Under the pieces are notes generated by a model. The model was given only the letters and a program-made list of their open reading frames with translations, was not told the DNA's origin and made no database searches. The translations under genes and the position numbers were made by a program. From contig NZ_FWFX01000001.1 in the NCBI RefSeq assembly GCF_900172335.1, positions 485,254 through 549,253 of the forward strand: a DNA stretch of 64,000 bases, given 5' to 3'. The DNA comes from Roseovarius albus (lineage in GTDB: Bacteria > Pseudomonadota > Alphaproteobacteria > Rhodobacterales > Rhodobacteraceae). This document shows, piece by piece, positions 26,159 to 35,083 of the stretch (positions are counted from its first letter, which is position 1; each line of letters starts with the position of its first letter).

Positions 26159-26965
26159 ATGACGGTGCATGTGGCGATCGCAGCGGATGATGCGATCTTT
26201 CGATACAGCGGAAATTTGTTGCGGTCGATTCTGGCGCATGCCAGTCAGCCGGTTAAGTTTCATGTCTTCGTGGATTTTGAGTATGAGCGGGCGGAAAAGG
26301 TGCTAAACGCCGCGATTCCAGATGCGGATATTGAATTCTACTATCTTGATGCGTCTGTCTTCAAGGATCTGCCCAATCGCACACATCTTTCCCCAATGAC
26401 CTATGCGCGCCTGATCATGCCCGAACGGATCGAGGCCGACCGGTTCTTGTACTTTGATACCGATATGATTGCTCAGGCGGATATCGCAGAGCTTGTTGAC
26501 ATTGATTTGCAGGATAATTTGATGGCTGCGGTTTTTAATGGTGGTGGCCTGAACTCCGGTCTGCTGCTGTTCGATCGGGAGAGCTGGATCGCGGAAGGAT
26601 TGACTGAAAAATCGCTGAAATATGCCCAAGAGCACAGACCAGATTTTGGCGATCAAGCAGCGATAGAAGCCGCCGTTGGGGATCGGTTTCTTATACTGGA
26701 GGAGGATTGGAACTTGGTCCTGGATCCGGTTTGGACCGGGAAGGAACGGCTTGCAGAGAAACGAACATCACGTGCAAAGGTTATCCACTACTGTACGGGA
26801 TTTAAGCCCTGGAACCTTGGCCGTCTGGCCATGCCAAGACACTTGCAGGCCTTGTGGGATTCTCACGGAAAACCACTCAAATTGCCGATGAATTTCCGAT
26901 ATGAATTCAAGATGGCCGGTTGGGCCATTTATATGTACGCGCGCAATTTTATCACGGGAAGATAG
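26159..26965 (+). CDS. Glycosyltransferase family 8
   Basis: 268 residues. GT8 enzymes transfer sugar from UDP-sugar with retention. Visible motifs: HVAIAADDAIFRYSGNLLRS at the start, the metal-binding DxD in LYFDTDMI, NSGLLLF, GDQAAI and the C-terminal HYCTGFKPW (HxxGxxKPW). ATG 26159 starts directly before the first beta strand. The last 15 residues (MAGWAIYMYARNF) may be a membrane anchor. It is a lone gene between ppc and bmt, so the acceptor (LPS, capsule or other glycan) is unknown. Confidence 0.88.
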   Translation: MTVHVAIAADDAIFRYSGNLLRSILAHASQPVKFHVFVDFEYERAEKVLNAAIPDADIEFYYLDASVFKDLPNRTHLSPMTYARLIMPERIEADRFLYFDTDMIAQADIAELVDIDLQDNLMAAVFNGGGLNSGLLLFDRESWIAEGLTEKSLKYAQEHRPDFGDQAAIEAAVGDRFLILEEDWNLVLDPVWTGKERLAEKRTSRAKVIHYCTGFKPWNLGRLAMPRHLQALWDSHGKPLKLPMNFRYEFKMAGWAIYMYARNFITGR

Positions 26966-27001
26966 ATCGAAAAATTTGCACGCGATATTTGAACGTTCAA
27001 A

Positions 27002-28021
27002 TCAAGCTGAACGGCGGCGGCGTGACCGGCGGGCTGGGGCAGCGTCATCGTCGCCTGTACCATCGGCTGCCGATGAAAACGCACCGAGCTTTTCTGCGAT
27101 CAACTCTAGTGAAGGTCGCTCACCACGTGGGCGGGTTTCCAATGCGTCGCGCATTTTCTCCAGATGCTCGGGCATCGTGCCACAGCAACCGCCGATGATC
27201 TTGGCCCCGGCGTCGCGCGCCAGGCAGGCGTAATCCGCCATTAGGTCAGGCGTGCCGTCATAATGGATGTGGCCATCATGGTACTTTGGAATGCCGGCGT
27301 TGCCTTTGGCGATGATCGGGCGCTCGGTGCCTTGAGCGGCAAAGCCCAGCACAGTGCGCAGCAAGTCGGAGGCACCGACGCCGCAGTTTGCTCCAAAGGC
27401 CAAGGGCGGGGTGGGCAGTTTATCGACCATGGTGGCCATGTCAGCCGAAGTCACCCCCATCATGGTGCGCCCGGCGGTGTCAAAGCTCATGGTGCCACAC
27501 CAGGGCATGTCAGCGAGGGCAAAGGCCTCGGCGGCGGCTTTGTACTCTTCCGGGGCCGAGATGGTTTCCAGCCACAGCACATCTGCGCCACCTTCTTTCA
27601 GACCTTCGGCTTGTTCGTGGAAAATTTCGACAGCAATCTCATGCGTCATAGAGCCCATGGGGGCAAAGATTTCGCCGGTCGGACCAACCGAGCCTGCAAC
27701 GATGACCTTGCGGTCGCGTTTGTCGGCCACGTCGCGGCCAATTTCGGCAGAAATGCGGGACAATTCATGAGCACGCTTTTGTGCATCGTGCAGCTTCAGA
27801 CGCGCGGCATTGCCACCAAACGAGTTGGTCAAGAACAGATCGCTGCCTGCATCCACGGCCATGGTGTAGAGTTTGTTAATCTTCTCGGGGTGCTCATCAT
27901 TCCACAACTCGGGCGCATCGCCGGAACTGAGCCCCATGTTGAACAGGTTGGTCCCCGTGGCCCCATCGGCCAGAACCCAGTCACGTTCGTTCAGAAAGTC
28001 GGCAAATACTGTGTTTGTCAT
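27002..28021 (-). CDS. bmt: Betaine-homocysteine S-methyltransferase / homocysteine methyltransferase
   Basis: 339 residues. The zinc site is visible: Cys in GANCGVGASD and the pair in IIGGCCGTMPEH (GGCCG). ADGATGTNLFNMGL at the N-terminus is typical. The family methylates homocysteine to methionine from betaine or from methyl-cobalamin. Nearby corrinoid and DUF1638 genes suggest it may be the homocysteine module of a split methionine synthase as well as, or instead of, a betaine-dependent enzyme; this cannot be decided from sequence. The C-terminal RRSRRRRSA tail is basic and unusual. A BCCT transporter lies 21 kb away. Confidence 0.85.
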   Translation of the reverse strand: MTNTVFADFLNERDWVLADGATGTNLFNMGLSSGDAPELWNDEHPEKINKLYTMAVDAGSDLFLTNSFGGNAARLKLHDAQKRAHELSRISAEIGRDVADKRDRKVIVAGSVGPTGEIFAPMGSMTHEIAVEIFHEQAEGLKEGGADVLWLETISAPEEYKAAAEAFALADMPWCGTMSFDTAGRTMMGVTSADMATMVDKLPTPPLAFGANCGVGASDLLRTVLGFAAQGTERPIIAKGNAGIPKYHDGHIHYDGTPDLMADYACLARDAGAKIIGGCCGTMPEHLEKMRDALETRPRGERPSLELIAEKLGAFSSAADGTGDDDAAPARRSRRRRSA

Positions 28022-28048
28022 GGGGGCGTTCCTATTGTCAACGCGCCT

Positions 28049-28076
28049 GTATCACACGCGCGCGTGCGTTAGGCAA
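28049..28076 (-). promoter_or_regulatory. Promoter of bmt with palindrome in its spacer
   Basis: On the minus strand TTGCCT (28071-28076) and TGATAC (28049-28054) are 16 bases apart. The spacer holds the perfect 12-bp palindrome CACGCGCGCGTG (28055-28066). A repressor binding here would block RNA polymerase. No SAM-type riboswitch pattern was recognised in the leader. Confidence 0.45.
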
Positions 28077-28213
28077 ATTCATAATATTCATGATGATTGT
28101 GAGGTTTGTTTGAATTGGGGTTCGTTGTCATAGAATGTAATGACCGCAATGCGGACAAAGCGGAATTTCGCAGGTCGCCGTATATGCCAATTCCAGAATG
28201 CTCTCGTAATCTG

Positions 28214-28231
28214 TTTAGCTACTTAGCTAAA
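28214..28231. promoter_or_regulatory. Perfect dyad upstream of MFS gene
   Basis: TTTAGCTA and TAGCTAAA (8-bp arms, 2-base centre) form a perfect inverted repeat about 110 bases before the MFS start. The shape fits a MarR- or TetR-type operator. No regulator gene is adjacent. The surrounding 318-base divergent spacer (28022-28339) shows no other gene. Confidence 0.45.
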
Positions 28232-28339
28232 TCAGAACACCCCCGGCTAGATTTGCCATCGACATGTTGCGCGGCCTTGCAAATAACCTCCAACTACGCG
28301 ACTGATCCTACCAATAAGACTTTTTCGATTTTCACCGGT

Positions 28340-29584
28340 ATGATTGACAGTATGAGCAAGCCAATTTCCTTAGCAGCTCTCGGATCAGTTTTAACGATCC
28401 TGGCGTGCGCAGCTTTTCTTTTCGCAGGCAACGGCCTGTTTCAGACGCTATTACCAATCCGGGCCAGTCAGGAAGGTTTTTCTACCTCACTCATCGGACT
28501 TTTAGGTACGGCGTATTTTGGCGGCTTTGCAGTCGGTTGTTTTGTCGGCCCAAAAATCATCATGATTGTGGGTCACGTACGCGCCTTCGCCGGATTAACG
28601 GCTGTGTTAACTGTCACGTTTCTGGCGTTCCCACTCTATGTCGATCCGGTGTTCTGGGGAATTATGCGGGTTATTGGCGGCGTCTGTTTGGCGGTGCTTT
28701 ATATTGTGGTTGAAAGCTGGCTGAATGACAGTTCAAACAATGCAAACCGTGGCCGTATTTTTTCGTCTTACATCATCGTGACCAATATCGTGACCATGGC
28801 CGGGCAGCTAATGGTCACCTCTTACGACACATTAGCGCCCACATTATTTATCGTCGTGGCTATGTTGATCTGTTTGTCTATCGTGCCGCTTAGTTTGACT
28901 CCAACATTGTCGCCTACGCCCATACCATCTGCGCGACTGCAGATGCGCAACTTGTACAAAGTGTCTCCCGTCGGTGTAATCGGATGCTTGTTGTCTGGAG
29001 GCGTCGAAGGCGCTTTTTGGTCGCTTGGCCCGGTGTTCGCTCAGGGGCGCGGCATGGCCACCACGGACATAGCTTTGTTGATGGCGGCGTTTGTGTTCGG
29101 CGGCACTCTCTCGCAATGGCCGCTGGGATGGACTTCAGACAAAATAGACCGGCGGATCGTAATCGCGGCTTTGTCCTTTTGCACCGTCGTTACAGGTTTG
29201 CTTTTAGGATTTGGCGCTATTCCCGACGGTGTGGTGATTTTTGTATTGGCCGCCGCTCACGGCGCTCTGATGATCCCGATATACGCGCTGTGCATATCTC
29301 ATGCGAACGACAATGTTCCAAATACACGAATGGTTGAAACCAGCGGCGGTCTGCTGCTGTTTTTTGCAATTGGCGCAACAATGGGCCCTCTATCTGCTTC
29401 CGCATTTATGGGTGACGGTCGCATCGGCGGTTTGTTTATTTTTATCGGCGTGGTTTTGTTTTCGCTGGGGGTGTTTACCGTCTATCGTTTGGTTGTGGAC
29501 ACCAATCGAACTCGAAGTGATAAATCTCATTTCGCACCAACGGTGGCGGCTTCACCCTCGATTTTTCCGTTGGATTCCGACTAA
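28340..29584 (+). CDS. MFS transporter, YcaD-like
   Basis: 414 residues from ATG 28340 (a second ATG at 28352 is equally possible). Twelve hydrophobic helices can be counted. The motif VESWLNDSSNNANRGRIFS in helix 4 to 5 is typical of the YcaD/YfkF group of MFS proteins, and GWTSDKIDRR carries the usual loop motif. Substrate is unknown. A longer open frame extends upstream but contains the operator-like dyad and no hydrophobic start, so it is not taken. Confidence 0.85.
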   Translation: MIDSMSKPISLAALGSVLTILACAAFLFAGNGLFQTLLPIRASQEGFSTSLIGLLGTAYFGGFAVGCFVGPKIIMIVGHVRAFAGLTAVLTVTFLAFPLYVDPVFWGIMRVIGGVCLAVLYIVVESWLNDSSNNANRGRIFSSYIIVTNIVTMAGQLMVTSYDTLAPTLFIVVAMLICLSIVPLSLTPTLSPTPIPSARLQMRNLYKVSPVGVIGCLLSGGVEGAFWSLGPVFAQGRGMATTDIALLMAAFVFGGTLSQWPLGWTSDKIDRRIVIAALSFCTVVTGLLLGFGAIPDGVVIFVLAAAHGALMIPIYALCISHANDNVPNTRMVETSGGLLLFFAIGATMGPLSASAFMGDGRIGGLFIFIGVVLFSLGVFTVYRLVVDTNRTRSDKSHFAPTVAASPSIFPLDSD

Positions 29585-29670
29585 GGTAGTGCTCGAATTA
29601 CTAGGTCCGCTTTGGGCTCAAACCAGACATTAGCTTATGGTCGAATTGGGTGTTCATATTTCCCGCAAAA

Positions 29671-29697
29671 CAAAAGGCGCACCAATAAGATGCGCCA
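29671..29697 (-). terminator. Terminator of the zeta inhibitor gene
   Basis: On the minus strand: GGCGCA, 9-base loop, TGCGCC, followed by TTTTG. It lies 23 bases after the stop of the gene. Confidence 0.8.
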
Positions 29698-29719
29698 GTT
29701 GTCCAACTTAAGATTGAGA

Positions 29720-30034
29720 TCACGTCTCGTTCAACACCTGATCACGCGCTATGGCCAGCAATTGGGCCATTTTGGCGCGGATCGTGTCTGGATCGGCGAG
29801 ATCACCGAGGTCTCCGGCAACTTTACGCACCACATCCTCGTGGCCTTGTTCTTCGAAATCAGATAGGACCACCTCTTTGGCATAAGCCTCGGCATCGTCG
29901 CCAGATTTTCCCATCAAATCAGCCGCCCAGAGGCCCAGAAGCTTGTTACGGCGGGCTTCGGCCTTGAAGTTCATTTCCTCATCATGGGCGAACTTGTTTT
30001 CATAGGCTTGTTCACGTTCGTCAAAGGTTGTCAT
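29720..30034 (-). CDS. ATP synthase zeta inhibitor subunit (DUF1476)
   Basis: 104 residues. DUF1476 is the zeta subunit that blocks F1 ATP hydrolysis in Paracoccus and other alphaproteobacteria by inserting its N-terminal helix into the F1 catalytic interface. Pattern MTTFDEREQAYENKFAHDEE at the N-terminus and NKLLGLWAADLMG are diagnostic. No atp genes are adjacent, as is usual. It is divergent from purC. Confidence 0.9.
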   Translation of the reverse strand: MTTFDEREQAYENKFAHDEEMNFKAEARRNKLLGLWAADLMGKSGDDAEAYAKEVVLSDFEEQGHEDVVRKVAGDLGDLADPDTIRAKMAQLLAIARDQVLNET

Positions 30035-30111
30035 GGCGCTCCCTCATTCTGCTGTTTCTTCACTTATAATATGTGCATTCACTTAATAAATCTCAAGCTT
30101 GCATAGCCATC

Positions 30112-30140
30112 TTGCGACAATTGGGTGCATGCACTATGAG
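30112..30140 (+). promoter_or_regulatory. Promoter of purC
   Basis: TTGCGA (30112-30117) and TATGAG (30135-30140) are exactly 17 bases apart. The spacer contains the perfect palindrome GTGCATGCAC (30125-30134), a possible operator. Confidence 0.45.
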
Positions 30141-30190
30141 AGCGCATGAGTTCCGGGCAGATTCACCCGGGATTACCCGATGGAGAACCC

Positions 30191-30949
30191 ATGGCACGCC
30201 GCAAAAAAATTTACGAAGGCAAAGCTAAGACCCTGTATGAGGGCCCTGAGCCAGGCACCATTGTCCAATATTTCAAGGATGATGCGACCGCTTTTAACGC
30301 TGAAAAGAAGGCCGTGATCGAAGGCAAGGGGGTTCTGAACAACTTCCTGTCCGAGTATTTCATGACCGGCCTGACCAACATCGGTGTTCCTACGCATTTC
30401 CTGAAGCGCATAAACATGCGCGAACAGCTTGTACGTTCTTGTGAGATTGTGCCGCTCGAGGTGATCGTGCGCAACTATGCCGCCGGAACCATGGCCAAAC
30501 GGCTGGGGCTGGAAGAGGGCACGCAGCTGCCACGCCCGATCGTGGAATACTGCCTCAAAGACGATGCTTTGGGTGACCCGTTGGTCACTGAGGAGCACAT
30601 CGCCGCATTTGGATGGGCCAGCCAACAGGATATGGACGATATTCTGAGCCTTGCGCTGCGCGTGAACGACTTCATGTCGGGTGTGCTGTATGGCGTTGGT
30701 ATTCGTCTGGTCGACTTCAAGATCGAGATTGGCCGGATTTATGACGGCGATTTCCAGCGCCTGATCGTGGCCGATGAAATCAGCCCCGATAGCTGCCGCC
30801 TGTGGGACATCGAAACCGGCCAGAAGCTGGACAAGGACGTGTTCCGCCGCGATCTAGGCAGCCTGACCGACGCGTATACCGAAGTGGCCAAACGCCTTGG
30901 CGTTCTGCCCAAAGGGGCCACACCAATTCGCCCGACGCTGATCAACTAA
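30191..30949 (+). CDS. purC: SAICAR synthetase
   Basis: 252 residues. Joins CAIR with aspartate using ATP in purine synthesis. Typical motifs: [25 protein letters not shown], ITVxR-type [20 protein letters not shown], and [13 protein letters not shown] 30191 is preferred because GGAG is seven bases upstream and the enzyme family starts at this lysine-rich segment. It heads purC-purS-purQ; purL is not in the window. Confidence 0.96.
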   Translation: MARRKKIYEGKAKTLYEGPEPGTIVQYFKDDATAFNAEKKAVIEGKGVLNNFLSEYFMTGLTNIGVPTHFLKRINMREQLVRSCEIVPLEVIVRNYAAGTMAKRLGLEEGTQLPRPIVEYCLKDDALGDPLVTEEHIAAFGWASQQDMDDILSLALRVNDFMSGVLYGVGIRLVDFKIEIGRIYDGDFQRLIVADEISPDSCRLWDIETGQKLDKDVFRRDLGSLTDAYTEVAKRLGVLPKGATPIRPTLIN

Positions 30950-31011
30950 GATCACGTCACCAAAGATTAAATCGGGCGCGTTAGGCGCTCAAAAGACGGG
31001 AAGATAGGGTT

Positions 31012-31251
31012 ATGAAAGCACGCGTGCATGTCATGCTGAAAGATGGTGTTCTGGATCCACAGGGCGAGGCCGTGCGCCACGCGCTTGGTGCACTTGGGTT
31101 TGACGGCGTCGAAGGCGTTCGTCAGGGCAAGGTGATCGAGCTGGAACTGGCGGACATTGACGCGGAAACGGCCAAGGCCCAAGTAGGTGAGATGTGCGAA
31201 AAGCTGCTCGCCAATACCGTGATCGAAAGCTACCAAGTGGAGATTGGCTGA
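31012..31251 (+). CDS. purS: FGAM synthase subunit PurS
   Basis: 79 residues. PurS bridges PurQ and PurL in the three-part FGAM synthase. The pattern [22 protein letters not shown] and GKVIELEL is diagnostic. Its stop TGA overlaps the purQ ATG (TGATG), so the two are coupled. Confidence 0.96.
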   Translation: MKARVHVMLKDGVLDPQGEAVRHALGALGFDGVEGVRQGKVIELELADIDAETAKAQVGEMCEKLLANTVIESYQVEIG

Positions 31252-31919
31252 TGCATGCTGCCGTCATCGTATTCCCCGGATCCAATTGTGATCGGGATAT
31301 GGCCGTGGCCTTTGAACAGGCCGGTGCAAAGGTTTCGATGATCTGGCACAAGGATGCGGAACTTCCATCGGATGTTGATGTGGTCGGCATTCCTGGTGGG
31401 TTCTCTTTTGGCGACTATCTGCGCTGTGGCGCGATTGCCGCCAACTCGCCGATCTGCCGGTCGGTGATTTCACATGCTGAACGGGGTGGGTTTGTTCTGG
31501 GCATCTGCAACGGGTTTCAGGTGTTAACCGAAACCGGCCTGCTGCCGGGTGTTTTGCTGCGCAATGCGAAGTTGAAGTACATCTGCAAGAACGTTGAATT
31601 GAAAGTGGAAAACACTGACAATGTGTTCACCTCGGCCTATGAGGCGGGGCAGAGCATCACCGTGCCGATTGCCCATCATGATGGCAACTATTTTGCCGAT
31701 GCTGAGACGTTGGCGAAGCTGAATGGCGAAGGGCGCGTGGCCTTCCGTTACAGCGAAAACCCCAATGGTGCGATTGAAGATATCGCTGGGATCCTGTCAC
31801 CAAATAAGCGTGTGCTGGGCATGATGCCACACCCAGAGCGGATGGCAGACCCTGTGCATGGCGCCACCGATGGCGCCGGGCTGTTTTCGGGGTTGGTGGG
31901 TCAGCTGACAAACGCCTAA
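31251..31919 (+). CDS. purQ: FGAM synthase glutaminase subunit PurQ
   Basis: 222 residues, the class I glutamine amidotransferase that supplies ammonia. The nucleophile is in GICNGFQVL; the catalytic histidine and glutamate are in [23 protein letters not shown] is the conserved oxyanion region. An upstream in-frame ATG at 31194 lies inside purS and is rejected in favour of ATG 31251. Confidence 0.96.
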   Translation: MHAAVIVFPGSNCDRDMAVAFEQAGAKVSMIWHKDAELPSDVDVVGIPGGFSFGDYLRCGAIAANSPICRSVISHAERGGFVLGICNGFQVLTETGLLPGVLLRNAKLKYICKNVELKVENTDNVFTSAYEAGQSITVPIAHHDGNYFADAETLAKLNGEGRVAFRYSENPNGAIEDIAGILSPNKRVLGMMPHPERMADPVHGATDGAGLFSGLVGQLTNA

Positions 31920-31980
31920 GCACGGTGACGTGAGGCTCGTGCCACTTGAGGCCCGGGCCTATGGGGCGTAATCTGCTGTT

Positions 31981-33741
31981 ATGAGAGACAAGAAAGACGC
32001 AGAGCCCGCCAAACGGACGCATGCCATTGGCTGGCGTGCGCGAGGCTCTTTGTTGTTTATGGTAAGCCTGTTTATCGTGATTATTTTGGTCACCAACTCA
32101 TTGTTAACAGACAGATTTACCGAAAATACCCGGAACCGGGCCGAATTGCGGCTGGCACTCTATAGCGGCAACTTGCTGAGTGAATTGCGGCAAAACGCGA
32201 TCGTGCCGCAATTATTGGCGCGCGACCCAACGCTAATCAGCGCCTTGGATACAGCAGATTACAGTCAATCAACCCAGCGTTTGATTTCGTTTAACGAAGA
32301 GATCGGCGCCGCATCGCTGACCTTGTTGGATAAAGATGGGCGCACCGTGGCGTCGACCGCGCGCAACACGCTGGGCGAAACCCACCGCCAAGCACCTTAT
32401 TTTATCGAGGCGTTACGGGCAAATGACACGGTATTCACCCAACTTCAGGACGAAACGGGGGCTTTTAAGTTTTTCTATAGCCGCGCGATCAAGAGCCAGA
32501 ATGAGCCTACGGGTGTTATCTTGGTTGAAGTAGACCTGCAGAAATACGAACGCGCCTGGGCGGGCATTTCTGACGCAGTTCTAGTTACGGATAGTGCGGG
32601 GCAGGTGATCCTCGCGACTGAACCACGTTGGCGTGGACTGACAGAAACCGACGCGCTTGCCCGTGAGCCGGTAAGCAGCGCCATTCAACGCGCTATTCAG
32701 GCAACGGCAGATTGGACATCATTGCCGCCCGATGCATATGTCGAAGGGCAAGGTGTGATGCGTATCGAGGGGCGGGTGGCCTTTCGTGGCTGGCGCATTG
32801 CCAGCTTCACGACCTTTGCCAGCATTCGAGAAAAAGTGAATGGGGTTCTGGCCTTAGAGATCATGGTGTTTGCGATTCTTCTCGCGGCTGCCTTCTATTT
32901 GCTGAACCGGAAAACTGCTGTTCGGATGGCTCTGTTTCAACGCGAGTCGGCAGAGCTTCGCGCATTGAACGCACGGCTGCAGCGAGAAATCGCCGAGCGC
33001 CAGAGGGTCCAAGAGAACCTTGCCGTGGCTGAACAGACCTTAGCGCAGAGTTCGAAATTGGCAGCTTTGGGCGAGATGTCGGCAGCCGTCAGTCACGAGT
33101 TGAACCAACCGCTGGCAGCGATGAAAACCTATCTGGCCGGAGCCAAGTTGTTGATGGACCGAAACCGGCCGGACGAGGCGATATCATCCTTCCAGCGCAT
33201 TGACGATTTGATTGAGCGTATGGGGGCCATCACCAAGCAGCTTAAATCCTATGCGCGGCGAGCAGGAGATCAGTTTGTGCCTGTAAACATGGGCGATGCG
33301 CTCAGTTCAGCCCTTGCGATGATGGAACCGCAACTGCGCCAGAGGAAGGTGAATATCACCCGGACTGAACCAGATCAGCCGGTGATTGTTATGGGTGACA
33401 GATTGCGGATTGAACAGGTGATCATCAACCTGTTGCGCAATGCCATGGATGCCACGCAGGTGACACGCGATGCTCAAATTGATATTCTGTTGGCTGCCGG
33501 AGAGACGGCGGTTCTCACGGTACGCGACAACGGTCATGGTATTGAAGATATCGAAAACCTGTTTGAGCCGTTCTATACCACCAAACAGCCGGGTGATGGC
33601 GTTGGGTTGGGGCTTGCCATTTCCTCGGGTATCGTGAACGACCTAGGGGGACGATTGACCGCTCGTGACGCAGCGCAGGGCGGGGCTGTGTTTGAGATGC
33701 AGTTGCCAATCCTACCAGAAGAGACGCAGGCGGCGGAGTAA
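31981..33741 (+). CDS. dctB: DctB-like sensor histidine kinase
   Basis: 586 residues. One transmembrane helix near 22-42, a periplasmic sensing region (about 43-285, double-Cache/PAS type as in C4-dicarboxylate sensors), a second helix about 295-310 (VNGVLALEIMVFAILLAAAF), a coiled coil, then the H-box with phospho-histidine about 372 (SHELNQPLAAMKTY), and the ATP-binding region with INLLRNAMDAT, DNGHGI and GLGLAIS. The N-terminal layout and H-box match DctB. The ligand is probably a C4-dicarboxylate but that is inferred. It is coupled to the dctD-like gene with a 4-base gap. Confidence 0.88.
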   Translation: MRDKKDAEPAKRTHAIGWRARGSLLFMVSLFIVIILVTNSLLTDRFTENTRNRAELRLALYSGNLLSELRQNAIVPQLLARDPTLISALDTADYSQSTQRLISFNEEIGAASLTLLDKDGRTVASTARNTLGETHRQAPYFIEALRANDTVFTQLQDETGAFKFFYSRAIKSQNEPTGVILVEVDLQKYERAWAGISDAVLVTDSAGQVILATEPRWRGLTETDALAREPVSSAIQRAIQATADWTSLPPDAYVEGQGVMRIEGRVAFRGWRIASFTTFASIREKVNGVLALEIMVFAILLAAAFYLLNRKTAVRMALFQRESAELRALNARLQREIAERQRVQENLAVAEQTLAQSSKLAALGEMSAAVSHELNQPLAAMKTYLAGAKLLMDRNRPDEAISSFQRIDDLIERMGAITKQLKSYARRAGDQFVPVNMGDALSSALAMMEPQLRQRKVNITRTEPDQPVIVMGDRLRIEQVIINLLRNAMDATQVTRDAQIDILLAAGETAVLTVRDNGHGIEDIENLFEPFYTTKQPGDGVGLGLAISSGIVNDLGGRLTARDAAQGGAVFEMQLPILPEETQAAE

Positions 33742-33745
33742 GAAT

Positions 33746-35083
33746 ATGCCCACAGCGATGAAAATTGCGATTGTAGATGACGAACAAGATATGCGTCAGT
33801 CGATTAGCCAATGGCTGGCCTTGTCTGGCTATGACACGCAGGCCTTCGCCTCGGCCGAAGAAGCGCTGAAGGTGCTGGGGCCGGATTACCCTGGGATTGT
33901 GGTCACCGACATTCGTATGCCTGGCATGGACGGGATGCAGTTTCTGAAAAAGCTGATGGGCACGGATTCGACGCTGCCGGTGATCATGATCACGGGGCAC
34001 GGTGATGTTCCGATGGCGGTCGAGGCGATGCGCCTTGGCGCGTTCGATTTTCTGGAAAAGCCCTTCAATCCGGACCGGATGAGCGAACTGGCGAAAAAGG
34101 CCACCAATGCACGCCGGTTGACGTTGGATAGCCGCGCGTTGCGGCGCGAGTTGAGCGATGGCGGGCAGTTGATGAAAAAGTTGATCGGAGCCAGCCCGGT
34201 GATGGAACGTCTGAAAGAGGATATTCTGGATCTGGGGCAGGCCGATGGTCATATCTTGATTGAGGGTGAAACCGGTACGGGCAAAACGTTGGTTGCGCAC
34301 GCCTTGCATGCTGCCGGGGCGCGGGCCGGTAAGAAGTTCGTGTTGGTGTCTTGTTCGGCGTTTGAAGAAGACGCGTTGATGCGCCGCCTGTTTGGCCCGG
34401 TGCAGCCGGAAGACGCACAACTTCCGGCCGTGGAAGAAGCGCGCGGTGGCACATTGGTGTTGGAAGACATAGAAGCGCTTAGCGATGCGGCACAGGCGCG
34501 CTTGTTGACGTTCATCAATGACGAAGGTACGCCGCCGGAAACTAGGATCATTGCGATTTGCAACATGCAGGAACAGGATAAGACCTGCGAAGATGCCCTG
34601 CGCGCAGACCTGTTTTACCGTTTGGCCAGTCTGCGCATCACGGTGCCGCCGCTGCGTCAGCGTGGCGAAGATATTCTTACGCTGTTTACCCGATTGAGTG
34701 AGCAGTTCTCGGACGATTACGGTTGCGAGCCACCACAGGTATCGGCACAAGAAGCGGCACAATTGTTGCAGGCTCCGTGGCCGGGCAATGTGCGTCAATT
34801 GATCAACCTGGCGGAACGGGCGGTGTTACAGTCGCGCCGGGGTAGTGGGACGATTGCCTCGCTGTTGATGTCGGATCATCAGGAAATGCAGCCGGTGATG
34901 ACCACCGAAGGCAAGCCGCTCAAGGAATATGTCGAGGCGTTTGAACGGATGCTGATCGACAACACTATGCGACGTCACAAAGGATCGATTGCGTCGGTGA
35001 TGGATGAGTTGTGTTTGCCGCGCCGGACCTTGAACGAAAAGATGGCAAAGTATGGATTGCAGCGCTCGGATTACCTTTCATAA
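33746..35083 (+). CDS. dctD: DctD-like response regulator lacking the GAFTGA loop
   Basis: 445 residues. Receiver domain with phospho-aspartate 55 (VVTDIRMPGMDG) and lysine in EKPFNP; AAA+ domain with Walker A GETGTGKT (174-181); C-terminal Fis-type helix-turn-helix (MDELCLPRRTLNEKM). The sigma-54 contact loop GAFTGA is missing: after LFG (216-218) the chain reads PVQPEDAQLPAVEEARGGTL, about five residues shorter than in DctD. The Walker B is LVLEDI instead of LFLDEI. So the protein probably does not activate sigma-54 promoters. It is the partner of the upstream kinase. Confidence 0.87.
   Translation: MPTAMKIAIVDDEQDMRQSISQWLALSGYDTQAFASAEEALKVLGPDYPGIVVTDIRMPGMDGMQFLKKLMGTDSTLPVIMITGHGDVPMAVEAMRLGAFDFLEKPFNPDRMSELAKKATNARRLTLDSRALRRELSDGGQLMKKLIGASPVMERLKEDILDLGQADGHILIEGETGTGKTLVAHALHAAGARAGKKFVLVSCSAFEEDALMRRLFGPVQPEDAQLPAVEEARGGTLVLEDIEALSDAAQARLLTFINDEGTPPETRIIAICNMQEQDKTCEDALRADLFYRLASLRITVPPLRQRGEDILTLFTRLSEQFSDDYGCEPPQVSAQEAAQLLQAPWPGNVRQLINLAERAVLQSRRGSGTIASLLMSDHQEMQPVMTTEGKPLKEYVEAFERMLIDNTMRRHKGSIASVMDELCLPRRTLNEKMAKYGLQRSDYLS

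Noticed and set aside
28022..28110. SAM-type riboswitch upstream of bmt
   Set aside because: The leader lacks the core sequences I know from SAM-II and SAM/SAH riboswitches.
30146..30190. Extra 15 codons before purC
   Set aside because: No conserved match; ATG 30191 has the GGAG site and family N-terminus.
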